This document shows, one piece after another, positions 6,502 through 14,248 of a DNA stretch of 40,283 nt. The translations under genes and the position numbers were made by a program. The notes beneath the pieces were generated by a model, which saw nothing but the letters and a program-made list of their open reading frames with translations, made no database searches and was not told where the DNA came from. The stretch covers positions 1 to 40,283 of the IMG/VR virus record IMGVR_UViG_3300035670_000538; one strand, written 5' to 3'. Source of the stretch: a virus. The first letter of the stretch is position 1. Each line of letters begins with the position of its first letter.

Positions 6502-7244
6502 TGGCCTGGATGGAACTGCACCAAGAATTCTACGACCACCCCAAGGTCCGTTCGCTTGCCCGGAACATCCGCGTCCCAATCCCAACGGCGAAAGGATACA
6601 TCGTCAACCTGTGGCTCTACTGCGTGAAGTTCGCGCAAGACGGCGACATCACCGATCACATCACCGACCTACCCTCATACATGGAGGTTCCCGAAAAGCC
6701 GGGATACAACATCATCAAGTCGATGATTGCGGTCGGTTTGCTCGACGAAAACAACGGAAGAGTGTGCGTACACGACTGGAAATCGCATGGTATCCGACTA
6801 CTCAAGCAGTCGAAGAGCCGCCTAACTAAGCACCGACGGCGCAAAGACTTAGGGACGAAAAGTGAAACGTTTCAGAAACGTATCAGTAACGTCCTTCTGA
6901 CCTATCTTTCAGACCTTTCGTACCTATCAACTCAGACCGAGTCGGTGATGCGGTCGGCGGACTTCGCCGCCATCTACACCGAATGGGGTTTGAACAGGAT
7001 CCAAGCCGGTAAACCCCTTACCGACATAGGGATTCGTAGACAGTTGATGTTCCTCGCCAACCAACAAGACGACCCAATTGCGATAGTGCGGCAGTCGCTA
7101 GAACGTCAATGGCAGGGGTTGTTTCCGATCAAAAAGGGGGGCGCGGTAGAAAACAATCAAGACGGTATTCGCGTTCTCCCGCTCAACTCCCACGAAAAGC
7201 GCCGCCTCCGTGAGGCCGCACGAAACCAACAAGCCCAACCATGA
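6501..7244 (+). CDS. replisome organizer / replication initiation protein
   Basis: 247 aa. The N-terminal about 100 residues match the phage replisome-organizer winged-helix pattern (MAWMELHQEFYDHPKVRSLA, then AKGYIVNLWLYCVKFAQDGD). The middle is basic and Ser-rich, and the C-terminal region resembles a helicase-loader segment. It immediately precedes the helicase with a 4-base overlap, the classic organizer/helicase pair. It would bind the origin and recruit the helicase. Confidence 0.75.
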   Translation: MAWMELHQEFYDHPKVRSLARNIRVPIPTAKGYIVNLWLYCVKFAQDGDITDHITDLPSYMEVPEKPGYNIIKSMIAVGLLDENNGRVCVHDWKSHGIRLLKQSKSRLTKHRRRKDLGTKSETFQKRISNVLLTYLSDLSYLSTQTESVMRSADFAAIYTEWGLNRIQAGKPLTDIGIRRQLMFLANQQDDPIAIVRQSLERQWQGLFPIKKGGAVENNQDGIRVLPLNSHEKRRLREAARNQQAQP

Positions 7245-8554
7245 CCGCCGATCCCGAAAAAGCACTCGCCGCAACCGTCCTCGTCTACCCCGAAGCCCTG
7301 TATGCCGTGGGCGGGGTGGTATCTCAGGCCGACTTCATCAGCCACGAATACGCCGAGGTCTACGGTTCGGCCTACTCCATCCTCGACGCTGGCGGGACGG
7401 TGACGCTGGCAACGGTAGCGGATCGCCTGAAGCGCAACGGGCGCAAGAACGCCGAAGAGACGGTGGTGGAACTCTCGAAGTTCGCGGAGTCCGAACCGGC
7501 AGCAATGACGCTGGCGAAGGTGATTCGGGAGCGGTCCATCATTCGGAACCTCAAGCACTTTGCCGGAGAACTCACCGTGAAGGCCGCGCAATCAGACGCC
7601 GACCCGTTCAAGCTCCTGTCTGAGTCTGAGCAACGGCTAATGTCCATCGGGGACATGAGCATCGCCACGCGACCCGTTCCCATCTCGGAAGCGATCCGGG
7701 ACACGGTGACGCACATCGAGGAAATCCGGGCCGGGACGCGCAAGGCGATGGGCGTGGCAACGGGCCTCATCGAACTGGACGGGATCCTCGGGGGCTTGCA
7801 CGAAGGGGACTTGATTGTGGTAGGCGGTCGCCCTGGTATGGGCAAGTCGGCCTTCGTCCTGTCGATTGCGGATTACATCGGGCGCACGGATGCCGTTGGG
7901 GTGTTCTCGCTGGAACTCTCCCGGCATCAGGTGTCGGTCCGGTATCTGGCGATGCACTCCGGCATTGCGTTCATGGACTTGGAGTCGGGCCGGTTCCGTC
8001 AGGACCAAGCCGGGGCGTTCGTCTCAGCCGCCGCCGCATCTTCATCCCGCCGCATCTGGATCGACGATACGCCGGGGATGAAGCTGATGGAGGTTCGGGC
8101 GAAGGTGCGCCGCCTTGTGGCTCAGGAGCATATCCGGTGCGCGTTCATCGACCGTCTGGAATTGCTTGACCCGCCGCAGTCGGAATCCCGCAATCAGGAA
8201 ATATCGCAACTCACGCGGGGGCTGAAGGCGTTGGCGCGTGAACTCAACATCCCGGTCGTATTGCTGGTGCAACTCAATCGGGCCGTGGAGAACCGGAGCG
8301 ACAAGCGGCCCATGCTCTCGGACTTGCGGGACTCCGGGTCGATCGAGCAGGACGCGCAGGTGGTGTTGTTCCCCTTCCGTCCTGAGTATTACGAATTCGA
8401 GAACTACGGCGACGGCTCCCCGACTGTTGGGACCGCCGAGATCATCATTGCCAAGAACACGAACGGGCCGACTGATACGAAGCGGTTCTCGTTCGTCAAG
8501 GAGCGCATGAGGTTCGACAACCTTGCGCCGTCGATCAGGGAGAGTGCCGCATGA
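7241..8554 (+). CDS. dnaB: DnaB-like replicative helicase
   Basis: 437 aa. An N-terminal helical domain (1-120) and a linker precede a RecA-type ATPase with Walker A GGRPGMGKS (195-203), SLEL with Glu225 in the catalytic position, Walker B AFID (Asp304), and the LRDSGSIEQDAQVVLF segment typical of DnaB near residues 360-376. Hexameric 5'-3' unwinding at the phage fork is the expected role. It overlaps the organizer upstream and an HNH gene downstream. Confidence 0.92.
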   Translation: MTADPEKALAATVLVYPEALYAVGGVVSQADFISHEYAEVYGSAYSILDAGGTVTLATVADRLKRNGRKNAEETVVELSKFAESEPAAMTLAKVIRERSIIRNLKHFAGELTVKAAQSDADPFKLLSESEQRLMSIGDMSIATRPVPISEAIRDTVTHIEEIRAGTRKAMGVATGLIELDGILGGLHEGDLIVVGGRPGMGKSAFVLSIADYIGRTDAVGVFSLELSRHQVSVRYLAMHSGIAFMDLESGRFRQDQAGAFVSAAAASSSRRIWIDDTPGMKLMEVRAKVRRLVAQEHIRCAFIDRLELLDPPQSESRNQEISQLTRGLKALARELNIPVVLLVQLNRAVENRSDKRPMLSDLRDSGSIEQDAQVVLFPFRPEYYEFENYGDGSPTVGTAEIIIAKNTNGPTDTKRFSFVKERMRFDNLAPSIRESAA

Positions 8555-8961
8555 CCCACATCGTCCAGTCCCTCGACCTTGCTCAGACCGAATCCGCTCT
8601 CCGCGAGATCCGCCGCCTCGCCGGGTATGCGAACTTCGACGCGGTCGTGAAGAAGCTCAACCGGGAGCGCATCGACCCCGAACGAGTCAAGCGCAAGCGG
8701 TTCCCGAAGTCCATGTACCAACGGCTCTACGACAAGCAACAAGGCGTCTGCCCGTTGTGCGACAACCGCCTAAACATTCCAGCCACGAAGAACGAGATCG
8801 ATCACATTAGTCCAGGAGAAGAACAGTTCAATGGAGTGGCGAACCTCCAACTAACCCACCCAATGTGCAACCGAAAGAAGTCAAGCAAGTCTGTGCTGCA
8901 ACAGTCGAAAGAATCTGGACGGTCGTTCGTTTCGATTGTCAGCCGTGGAGAGATCGAATGA
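8551..8961 (+). CDS. HNH endonuclease
   Basis: 136 aa. An N-terminal basic helical segment (1-55) precedes a compact HNH: CPLC (67-70), EIDHISPG with D84/H85, NLQLTHPMCNRKK with H103 and C106. The D-H pair replaces the usual HH/HN start of the motif, a common variant. It overlaps the helicase stop by 4 bases. Free-standing nucleases of this type often sit next to replication genes. Confidence 0.82.
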   Translation: MTHIVQSLDLAQTESALREIRRLAGYANFDAVVKKLNRERIDPERVKRKRFPKSMYQRLYDKQQGVCPLCDNRLNIPATKNEIDHISPGEEQFNGVANLQLTHPMCNRKKSSKSVLQQSKESGRSFVSIVSRGEIE

Positions 8962-9455
8962 GAAAGCAGATACCCGAATTCCCCGATTACTACGCAGATG
9001 AAGATGGCAACATCTATTCGCGTAGGAGGGTCAAGCACAACGGATGGAGAAAGCTGTCAACCCGGTCATCGTGCGGAGATTATTTCCGCGTGACGGTGAT
9101 TGCCAATGGCAAGAAGTACAAGCGCACAGTCCACTCGCTTGTCCTTTCTGCGTTTGTTGGTCCCCGCCCGAAGGGCCTTATTTGCCTTCATGGACCAGCC
9201 GGAAAATACGACAACTCCATCAGGAACTTGTCCTACGGGACGATCTCTGAAAATGCCGCCGATCGACACCGCGACGGGACTGCGATGTATGGCGACGCAC
9301 ATCCCAACACAAAGATCAAAGACAAGGATGTCGCCTATGTGCTGACGCAGGGGAAACATATCAGCGGCAGCGAACTGGCAAGGAGGTTTGGCGTATGCCC
9401 GTCGGTCATAAGCGCAATTAGGAAGAGACGCGAAAGGAGATACGTAAATGTCTAA
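8958..9455 (+). CDS. NUMOD4/HNH homing endonuclease with C-terminal HTH
   Basis: 165 aa. A NUMOD4-like start (IPEFPDYYADEDGNIYSRRR), then an HNH-type centre (TVHSLVLSAFVG, ICLHGPAGKYDNSIRNLSYGT, SENAADR). The C-terminal HTH-like segment, GSELARRFGVCPSVISAIRK, probably reads the DNA site. The domain order is that of mobile homing endonucleases. Start ATG8958 overlaps the previous stop (ATGA). It is adjacent to another HNH gene, suggesting serial invasion of this spot. Confidence 0.8.
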   Translation: MRKQIPEFPDYYADEDGNIYSRRRVKHNGWRKLSTRSSCGDYFRVTVIANGKKYKRTVHSLVLSAFVGPRPKGLICLHGPAGKYDNSIRNLSYGTISENAADRHRDGTAMYGDAHPNTKIKDKDVAYVLTQGKHISGSELARRFGVCPSVISAIRKRRERRYVNV

Positions 9456-9723
9456 CAACTCACGCACCCGTCCTGCAACCGCCGCAAGTCCAGCCGAAGC
9501 ATCCTCGAGCAGTCCAAGCGTAGCGGTAAGCCCTTCACCGCTCTCGTTGGCGTGGAGTGAGACGGTGGAGGTCGCCCGACGCATCGCGGTCGCGTTGCTG
9601 ATGCTGATGCTGTGCGCGTGGCTGTTCGCCGTTCGTCTGACGGTTGGAATGATCGCGCTGTTCTTCGAGGTTCTGAGCGATACCCTGGACTCGTTCTTCG
9701 ACGTGGTGTTCGGGGACAGGTGA
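9448..9723 (+). CDS. membrane protein with Ser/Pro/Ala-rich N-terminus
   Basis: 91 aa. Residues 1-35 are low-complexity Ser/Ala/Pro; about 45-80 form one long or two close hydrophobic segments (VALLMLMLCAWLFAV and LTVGMIALFFEV); the C-terminus is acidic. It overlaps the previous gene by 8 bases and the next by 1. It is the first of a string of tiny membrane proteins. Function unknown. Confidence 0.6.
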   Translation: MSNNSRTRPATAASPAEASSSSPSVAVSPSPLSLAWSETVEVARRIAVALLMLMLCAWLFAVRLTVGMIALFFEVLSDTLDSFFDVVFGDR

Positions 9724-9821
9724 TGCCAACGATCAACCTATTCCATTTCCTGCTATCGATGCTGGCCGCGTTCCTTGTCATTGCGGCCCTCGTCCGGTGG
9801 CTGGAACGAAAGGAGAGATAA
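9723..9821 (+). CDS. 32-aa single-span membrane protein
   Basis: MPTINLFHFLLSMLAAFLVI then ALVRWLERKER: one transmembrane helix followed by a charged cytoplasmic-type tail. Start and stop overlap both neighbours by one base (TGATG, TAATG). The shape resembles phage mini-membrane proteins that inhibit or anchor host factors, but no family is recognised. Confidence 0.5.
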   Translation: MPTINLFHFLLSMLAAFLVIAALVRWLERKER

Positions 9822-10162
9822 TGAGAACACTCGCATTGCTACTTGTAATGACGGTGGGGGCGTGGGGGCAGAGCAAACCCGACTCGTTCGCCGTTGAATT
9901 GATCGCAAGGGGCACGCCCATAGACATCAGCAGGGAACACGGGGCACAATTCCTCGTCGCCGCTTGGGATGCCTACGCGAAGGAGTGCTACGCGGATTCG
10001 GCCTATGTAATTTGGACGGGTTGGATGGAGGAACCAATTGTCGAGGTGAGGACGGTGCGGGAGGCGGAGGACTTCTATCGCAATTGGGGCAAGCGCGGAA
10101 CGTGGACGCACCAAGCCCCCACATTCCCCGGCTTTATCGAATACCTACGGAGGCGCAGGTGA
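9821..10162 (+). CDS. secreted protein with Sec signal peptide
   Basis: 113 aa. MRTLALLLVMTVGAWGQS is a typical signal peptide with likely cleavage after WGQ or QS. The mature about 95 residues are soluble, rich in Trp, Tyr and charged residues, with one Cys near residue 56. An AAGGAGA Shine-Dalgarno precedes the ATG. A phage-encoded exported protein made early with membrane proteins suggests action in the periplasm or envelope; function unknown. Confidence 0.6.
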   Translation: MRTLALLLVMTVGAWGQSKPDSFAVELIARGTPIDISREHGAQFLVAAWDAYAKECYADSAYVIWTGWMEEPIVEVRTVREAEDFYRNWGKRGTWTHQAPTFPGFIEYLRRRR

Positions 10163-10278
10163 ACTGGCTCCTCGCTATCCTCTGCGTTATCGGCGGCTTG
10201 TTCCTTGTGCTACTTGTCGCCAGGCTGGTGCTGGCGGTGCTGATGGCTAGGCGGTACGCGAAAGGAACGGGTCAATGA
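10159..10278 (+). CDS. 39-aa single-span membrane protein
   Basis: GTG start inside the previous stop (GTGA). One strongly hydrophobic helix, residues 2-30 (WLLAILCVIGGLFLVLLVA...), then ARRYAKGTGQ. The next ATG overlaps the stop. Confidence 0.5.
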   Translation: MNWLLAILCVIGGLFLVLLVARLVLAVLMARRYAKGTGQ

Positions 10279-10403
10279 CCGCCTTCCTCGCTGGCATCCT
10301 GACCGGGGCCGGACTGATGCTCGGCACGGTTCTCATCGGCCTTGCGGTCTATGCGGTCTGGACGCACGAAGACCCGCCGTATGGGGGAGGGCCGGAACTG
10401 TGA
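10275..10403 (+). CDS. 42-aa single-span membrane protein
   Basis: MTAFLAGILTGAGLMLGTVL then IGLAVYAVWTHEDPP: a Gly-rich hydrophobic helix and an acidic/Pro-rich tail. It is linked to its neighbours by ATGA and GTGA overlaps. Function unknown. Confidence 0.5.
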   Translation: MTAFLAGILTGAGLMLGTVLIGLAVYAVWTHEDPPYGGGPEL

Positions 10404-10561
10404 GTGAGTTCTGGTGGGGGTTCGTCGTCGGCTTCTTCTGGTTTATCGTCCTCTTTGTCTTGGGCGTGATGGCATTTGGGGTGTACGTGGTGTGGAGCGT
10501 AGCCAAGACGAAGGAAAAGTATCTGCGGCAAACACTATCGGACACGGACAAGAAAAAATGA
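10400..10561 (+). CDS. 53-aa single-span membrane protein
   Basis: GTG start in the previous stop. The hydrophobic segment at residues 5-33 is rich in Phe, Trp and Val (FWWGFVVGFFWFIVLFVLGV). A basic C-terminus follows. The stop overlaps the start of the SAM methyltransferase, so the two are translationally coupled. Confidence 0.5.
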   Translation: MSEFWWGFVVGFFWFIVLFVLGVMAFGVYVVWSVAKTKEKYLRQTLSDTDKKK

Positions 10562-11292
10562 CGCTCAAAGAGCAGGTGCGGGAGTTCTGGAACGCGGAGC
10601 CGTGCGCCATGCGCTTCGCCACAAAGCCCGTTGGGACAAGGGAGTTCTACGACGAGGTAGAGGCGTTCCGCTACCGCGTCCAGCCGTGGCACAAACGGGT
10701 TGCGGAGTTCGATCAACATTGGGGCGGGGACGTGCTAGAAATCGGGTGCGGCATGGGAACAGATGCCCTGCAATTCGCACGGGGCGGGGCAACGGTGACG
10801 GTCGTGGACTTGACGCAATCTGCCATTGACATCACGCGCAAGCGGTTCGAGGTGTACGGATTCCCGCTGAACGCGCAAGTCGCCGATGCTGAATCGCTCC
10901 CCTTTCGAGACAACACCTTCGACGTGGTGTATTCGTTTGGCGTTCTGCATCACACGCCCGATACGGAGAAGGCGTTGCATGAGGCCGTGCGGGTGTTGAA
11001 GCCCGGTGGACGGCTAATCGTCATGCTCTACCACTCGCGCTCGTTGCACTTCTGGCTTGGCTCTCTCGTCTATGGCTCGGCGGAGTGGGTCAGGATGTAC
11101 GACGGGCCGGGGAACCCGTTGGGCAAGGCATACACGCGCAAGCAAGTCCGGGCCATGATCCCGATGAAGGTCGAACTTGAATCTGTGGAGTTCATTCATC
11201 GCCGCTGGCCGAAGTGGGCCAATGCTCTGTGGCAATGCCTGACGTTCGGGACGGGGGCGTATCTTATAGCGAAAGGGAACAAACATGAGTGA
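10558..11292 (+). CDS. class I SAM-dependent methyltransferase
   Basis: 244 aa. Rossmann SAM site with motif I VLEIGCGMGTDALQFA (about residues 60-75), the acidic end of beta2 (VVDLT), DAESLPFRDNTFDVVYSFGV and LHHTPDTEKALHEAVRVLKP. The N-terminal FWNAEPCAMR segment and the VMLYHSRSLHFW segment after the core resemble methyltransferases seen in surface-polysaccharide loci, so a sugar or lipid-linked substrate is plausible. It sits among membrane proteins next to a GT-C-like enzyme, not with DNA enzymes. Confidence 0.8.
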   Translation: MTLKEQVREFWNAEPCAMRFATKPVGTREFYDEVEAFRYRVQPWHKRVAEFDQHWGGDVLEIGCGMGTDALQFARGGATVTVVDLTQSAIDITRKRFEVYGFPLNAQVADAESLPFRDNTFDVVYSFGVLHHTPDTEKALHEAVRVLKPGGRLIVMLYHSRSLHFWLGSLVYGSAEWVRMYDGPGNPLGKAYTRKQVRAMIPMKVELESVEFIHRRWPKWANALWQCLTFGTGAYLIAKGNKHE

Positions 11293-11386
11293 AACCGACT
11301 GGACGCAATACTCGCTGATCGCGTGGCTCGTCATCTGGCAGATTCTCGCGCAACTGCAAATACGGGAACTGCGGAGGCAACGGTGA
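11285..11386 (+). CDS. 33-aa membrane-associated peptide
   Basis: MSETDWTQYSLIAWLVIWQI then LAQLQIRELRRQR: a short Trp-rich hydrophobic segment and a basic tail. It overlaps the methyltransferase by 8 bases and the next GTG by 4. Small, so coding status rests on the overlaps and hydrophobic pattern. Confidence 0.4.
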   Translation: MSETDWTQYSLIAWLVIWQILAQLQIRELRRQR

Positions 11387-11652
11387 AACTCGGACGGGCC
11401 TCCTACTACGTCAACCGCTTGCAGGTCTGGATGGGACGGGCCAACTTCGTCGGCATCCTGTTCCTCGTCTCTGACCGCTTGGGCATCTCGCTCTGGCTGG
11501 CCCTTGCCGTCGTGCTGGTCGGTGGGCTTGTCCTCGCCGTCCTCGATAGCCGATACATTCTCGAAGAAGAAAACAACGCCAACATCATGCGCTCTCCGAT
11601 ATGGGTGAAGTTCCTGAAAGAATGGGGAGAGTTCTACGGGAGAAGCCGATGA
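11383..11652 (+). CDS. two-span membrane protein, 89 aa
   Basis: GTG start (GTGA overlap). The hydrophobic segments NFVGILFLVSDRLGI and LWLALAVVLVGGLVLAVL form a hairpin, followed by an acidic and basic tail (YILEEENN...EFYGRSR). The stop overlaps the GT-C-like gene. It may be a partner or anchor for it; no family recognised. Confidence 0.55.
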   Translation: MKLGRASYYVNRLQVWMGRANFVGILFLVSDRLGISLWLALAVVLVGGLVLAVLDSRYILEEENNANIMRSPIWVKFLKEWGEFYGRSR

Positions 11653-12602
11653 ACCGCCTTCCCCTCTACGCCATGCTCCTTGTGCTGGTCGTGGTATCGT
11701 GGAATACATGGTGGGGTGATCCGATGCTTTACTTGTGCTATTCCGGCCCGTTCCAGTTCAACCCCGGCGAGTTCTCTGCGAGCATGACAAGCCCCGTGTG
11801 GCATTTGATTACGCTCAAGATGGGGCCGGACGTATTCAGGGCGTTTGCGGCCCTCGTTGCGTTCCTTGCGCTGTGGGCGGTGATGGAAACGCAGGAGAAG
11901 CCGGAGGCGCAACTTGTGGCCGGTGCGCTTGTGTTCCCTGTGTTGTTCTTTGGGGTCATGGGCTACGAGACGGCGTTGGCCGTGTTCCTGACGGTGATGC
12001 TCTGGCGGGGACGGCGTATCGCGTGGCTCCTTCCTCTGGTGCGGCCCGAATCTGTGCTGTTGCTGGCGTGGGTCTATCGCAAGGACTGGAAGGGGCTGGC
12101 GTTGAACCTCGCCCCGTTCGCGGTGTGGGCCGTGATTGCCTACGCCTTCGGCAACGGATTGACGAGCATCGAGACGCGGCTGGACAACTTCAACTTCCGG
12201 TATATGGCCGTATTCTGGACGTGGGGCGTTCTCTGGTCGGTTGGAGATTGGCGGCGGTCGTTTATCCCCGTCCTACTGATTGTCGCCGTATTCCCGTACG
12301 ATACGCTACGCCGCGCCGTTCTCGATATGCACAAGCGGTGGGACTTCGACACGATCTCGCTCCATCAACCCGCCGACTTCATCAATCAGCGGTACGACTC
12401 CGTGACCGTGGGGGCGTACGAGATTCAGATTCGCTACTGGCTCAAGCCCTCGATACGGGTCGCAAGCGTCGAAGGGCTGGCGGGGGATGGATTGCCTACC
12501 GTATGGCTGGCCTCAGACCGGAACGACAACGGGCGGGAAGTCGTGGGAAGGTGGGAGTATCGCAGACCAGGATTCCTACAATACGCGGAGGTGAGACAAT
12601 GA
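11649..12602 (+). CDS. GT-C-like integral membrane glycosyltransferase
   Basis: 317 aa, about 8 hydrophobic segments. The first external loop carries the pattern DPMLYLCYSG, FNPGEF and MTSPVWHL. This matches the acidic residue plus FNPGE...TSPxW loop of polyprenyl-phosphate-sugar-dependent GT-C enzymes. A later LLPLVRPESVLLLAWVY helix matches the RPE segment of the same enzymes. The C-terminal about 80 residues form a soluble domain. It would transfer a sugar from a lipid carrier at the outer face of the inner membrane. It is shorter than most GT-C proteins. Phage examples usually alter host surface glycans. Confidence 0.6.
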   Translation: MNRLPLYAMLLVLVVVSWNTWWGDPMLYLCYSGPFQFNPGEFSASMTSPVWHLITLKMGPDVFRAFAALVAFLALWAVMETQEKPEAQLVAGALVFPVLFFGVMGYETALAVFLTVMLWRGRRIAWLLPLVRPESVLLLAWVYRKDWKGLALNLAPFAVWAVIAYAFGNGLTSIETRLDNFNFRYMAVFWTWGVLWSVGDWRRSFIPVLLIVAVFPYDTLRRAVLDMHKRWDFDTISLHQPADFINQRYDSVTVGAYEIQIRYWLKPSIRVASVEGLAGDGLPTVWLASDRNDNGREVVGRWEYRRPGFLQYAEVRQ

Positions 12603-12775
12603 CCTACACCGTCACATTCACCGACGAGGACGGCAAACGCCGGACGGAGATCGTCGAGATACCGGAGCCATTCATGGACGATAGGGACAAGACCCTCGCC
12701 GCGTGGAAACTCGGAGAACGGGGGCATACGGTACAATTCATTCACTCGATGACGAAGGAGCCAAGCCATGAGTAA
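12599..12775 (+). CDS. small protein, paralogue of 38200-38367
   Basis: 58 aa. Shares FTDEDGKRRT, DxRDxTxAA and a GHxVQxIHxM-type ending with the 55-aa product at 38200. It looks like a compact beta-beta-alpha-beta fold. Codon-level similarity shows duplication within the genome. It overlaps the GT-C-like stop by 4 bases and the next gene by 8. Function unknown. Confidence 0.65.
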   Translation: MTYTVTFTDEDGKRRTEIVEIPEPFMDDRDKTLAAWKLGERGHTVQFIHSMTKEPSHE

Positions 12776-13202
12776 CGTGCAACTGAGCGAAGGGGTGAAG
12801 GCGGCGTATTACGCAGTTCCAGTTGGCACGTCACCCTCTGAGGGAGCGTTCTACGAATTGGATATGATGCGGCTACAAAACGCCCTCACCGCCTACGAAT
12901 CCGAGACGGTGAAGCCGCTGAGGGAGACGTTGGAGAGGGCCGAGCATTGGAACAATTCGGTTGCCGTATGCGCCAAGCATACCGAAGAAGTTGTGGGTGG
13001 GGGGTGTATCGTTTGCGAGAACGCCGGACTACGAGAGGAGTTGGAGAGGATGAGGGGTGTGTGTGAATGGGAGCAGGCGGGGTGTAACTGGCGAGTGACC
13101 TGCGGTGCGGTTCCGTACATCACCGGGCGACCCGCTGGAGCATTCTGCCCCAATTGCGGTCGGCGGGTTGTTGAACTCCTCACTCCACCGGAGGGCGCAT
13201 GA
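12768..13202 (+). CDS. coiled-coil zinc-ribbon protein
   Basis: 144 aa. An N-terminal segment, then a helical/coiled region with YESETVKPLRETLERAE, and CIVCENAGLREELERMRG. The C-terminal zinc ribbon is built from VTCGAVPY and FCPNCGRRV. This helix plus terminal CxxC layout is common in small phage early proteins of unknown role. The stop overlaps the next ATG inside a GGAGGGCGC ribosome-binding cassette. Confidence 0.65.
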   Translation: MSNVQLSEGVKAAYYAVPVGTSPSEGAFYELDMMRLQNALTAYESETVKPLRETLERAEHWNNSVAVCAKHTEEVVGGGCIVCENAGLREELERMRGVCEWEQAGCNWRVTCGAVPYITGRPAGAFCPNCGRRVVELLTPPEGA

Positions 13203-13345
13203 CCGACGAACAGTTCCAGCGAATCATGTATGAACTCGACCAAGTAAAACGCGAAGCAAGCGAAAAGGGGCACTTCATCATCATCACCCTGCTCCTGTAT
13301 ATCGCAACTATTTGTGGAGCACTGGCAGTTCACTTCAAACTTTGA
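13199..13345 (+). CDS. 48-aa C-terminally anchored membrane protein
   Basis: The charged N-terminal helix (TDEQFQRIMYELDQVKREAS) is followed by one hydrophobic segment, HFIIITLLLYIATICGALAV. Tail-anchored topology. The start overlaps the previous stop (ATGA) with a GGAGGG RBS. Confidence 0.55.
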   Translation: MTDEQFQRIMYELDQVKREASEKGHFIIITLLLYIATICGALAVHFKL

Positions 13346-13359
13346 CCGGAGGGCGCACG

Positions 13360-13599
13360 ATGAGAACGCTGACAGATGAAGAGGTGATGTGGGAAACGGC
13401 GGCTTGGGCCGAATCTGATTGCGACCTGACGTGGCCCGTTGACGACGCTTTCCGCGAGGGCTATGTATCTGGTCTCGACCGTGGCAAGATTGAGGGTCGT
13501 GGAGAAGAGCGGGGGAGGGTGCTGTCCATCGTCGATGAAGTCATTGGCGACGGTGAGGTGAACTGCGAACTCCGCCGCCGCATCTCGGAGGGCGCATGA
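13360..13599 (+). CDS. hypothetical acidic protein, 79 aa
   Basis: ATG13360 is preceded by CCGGAGGGCGCACG, the same RBS cassette used by its neighbours, so it is preferred over the upstream in-frame start at 13312. The product is acidic with a central Gly/Arg stretch and a helical end. Its stop overlaps the next ATG. Function unknown. Confidence 0.6.
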   Translation: MRTLTDEEVMWETAAWAESDCDLTWPVDDAFREGYVSGLDRGKIEGRGEERGRVLSIVDEVIGDGEVNCELRRRISEGA

Positions 13600-13697
13600 G
13601 ATCCACACTCTACCGCCACTTCGACTGTCTCTTCAACCTGTTCACATTCATCCACATCCTCTCGGCGGTGTATGCCGTGAGTGGGTATATCCGGTAA
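13596..13697 (+). CDS. 33-aa hydrophobic peptide
   Basis: MRSTLYRHFDCLFNLFTFIH then ILSAVYAVSGYIR: a short aromatic-rich membrane segment. ATGA overlap with the previous stop and a GGAGGG RBS. Small, but organised like its neighbours. Confidence 0.4.
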   Translation: MRSTLYRHFDCLFNLFTFIHILSAVYAVSGYIR

Positions 13698-13707
13698 GGA
13701 GAACGGG

Positions 13708-13971
13708 ATGCTGCAATGCCAGTACCCAGGATGCACCGCACCCGCGAAGGTCAAGTGGTGCCCGAGGCACAACGCCATCGTCGCTAACGAACGAGCGGCG
13801 AAGCGGTGGAGGCAATCCAACGGATCCCCACGCAGACCAAGCCGAACGTCCGGCTACGCGGCGATGCTGATGAGCTACAACCGGGACGAGCGCGACAAGG
13901 GCCGCGTGGACTATTCCAGCCGTCCGACAGATTACACCGGCGTTGAGTACATCCGGTGGACGAGAAAATAA
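13708..13971 (+). CDS. small zinc-finger protein
   Basis: 87 aa. The N-terminus, MLQCQYPGCTAPAKVKWCPR followed by H, forms a C2..C/H zinc site; the rest is basic (Arg/Lys/Ser) and polar, suiting nucleic-acid binding. AAGGAG lies 8 bases before ATG13708. It is the last gene before the late promoter region, so a switch regulator or HNH-type remnant is possible. Confidence 0.6.
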   Translation: MLQCQYPGCTAPAKVKWCPRHNAIVANERAAKRWRQSNGSPRRPSRTSGYAAMLMSYNRDERDKGRVDYSSRPTDYTGVEYIRWTRK

Positions 13972-13984
13972 ATTCAGAAAGTGC

Positions 13985-14014
13985 TTGGAAAGTACTCCGC
14001 ACATTTCGTATCTT
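13985..14014 (+). promoter_or_regulatory. candidate late promoter
   Basis: TTGGAA (13985-13990), 18-base spacer, TATCTT (14009-14014), in the gap between the last accessory gene and the packaging genes. TATCTTCG also resembles the TAnnTTTG -7 element of Bacteroidota promoters with one mismatch. Its position fits a late promoter; strength is only moderate. Confidence 0.4.
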
Positions 14015-14070
14015 CGTGCGTCCCGAACACTCTCACGGAGCATTGATGCAGTAGGAGACGATCCCCGAAC

Positions 14071-14208
14071 GTGGCGAGACTGGCCGACTTCATCCGGCAG
14101 TTGGTATCGAGCAAGTTCTACGGAACGCTGACGCTCAAGTTCGAGTCAGGCCGCATCGTTCGCATCATTCGGGAAGAGAGCATCGACGCTCGGACGTTCA
14201 ACGACTGA
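14071..14208 (+). CDS. 45-aa DUF2292/YezD-like small protein
   Basis: GTG start. ARLADFIRQLVSSKFYGTLT followed by LKFESGRIVRI and a terminal EESI. The FYGTLTLKFESGRIVRI pattern matches the small DUF2292 family (YG-beta-hairpin with xGxIV). Family function is not established. The upstream AGGAGACG is 11-18 bases away. It is the only gene in the about 340 bases before the late block. Confidence 0.5.
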   Translation: MARLADFIRQLVSSKFYGTLTLKFESGRIVRIIREESIDARTFND

Positions 14209-14248
14209 GCGCAAGTTGACATAGGTAGAAGCCCTATCGGAACAACCG

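Noticed and set aside
14216-14244. Promoter from a TTGACA at 14216
   Set aside because: No acceptable -10 lies 16-18 bases downstream (GGAACA at best); the hexamer is probably fortuitous.
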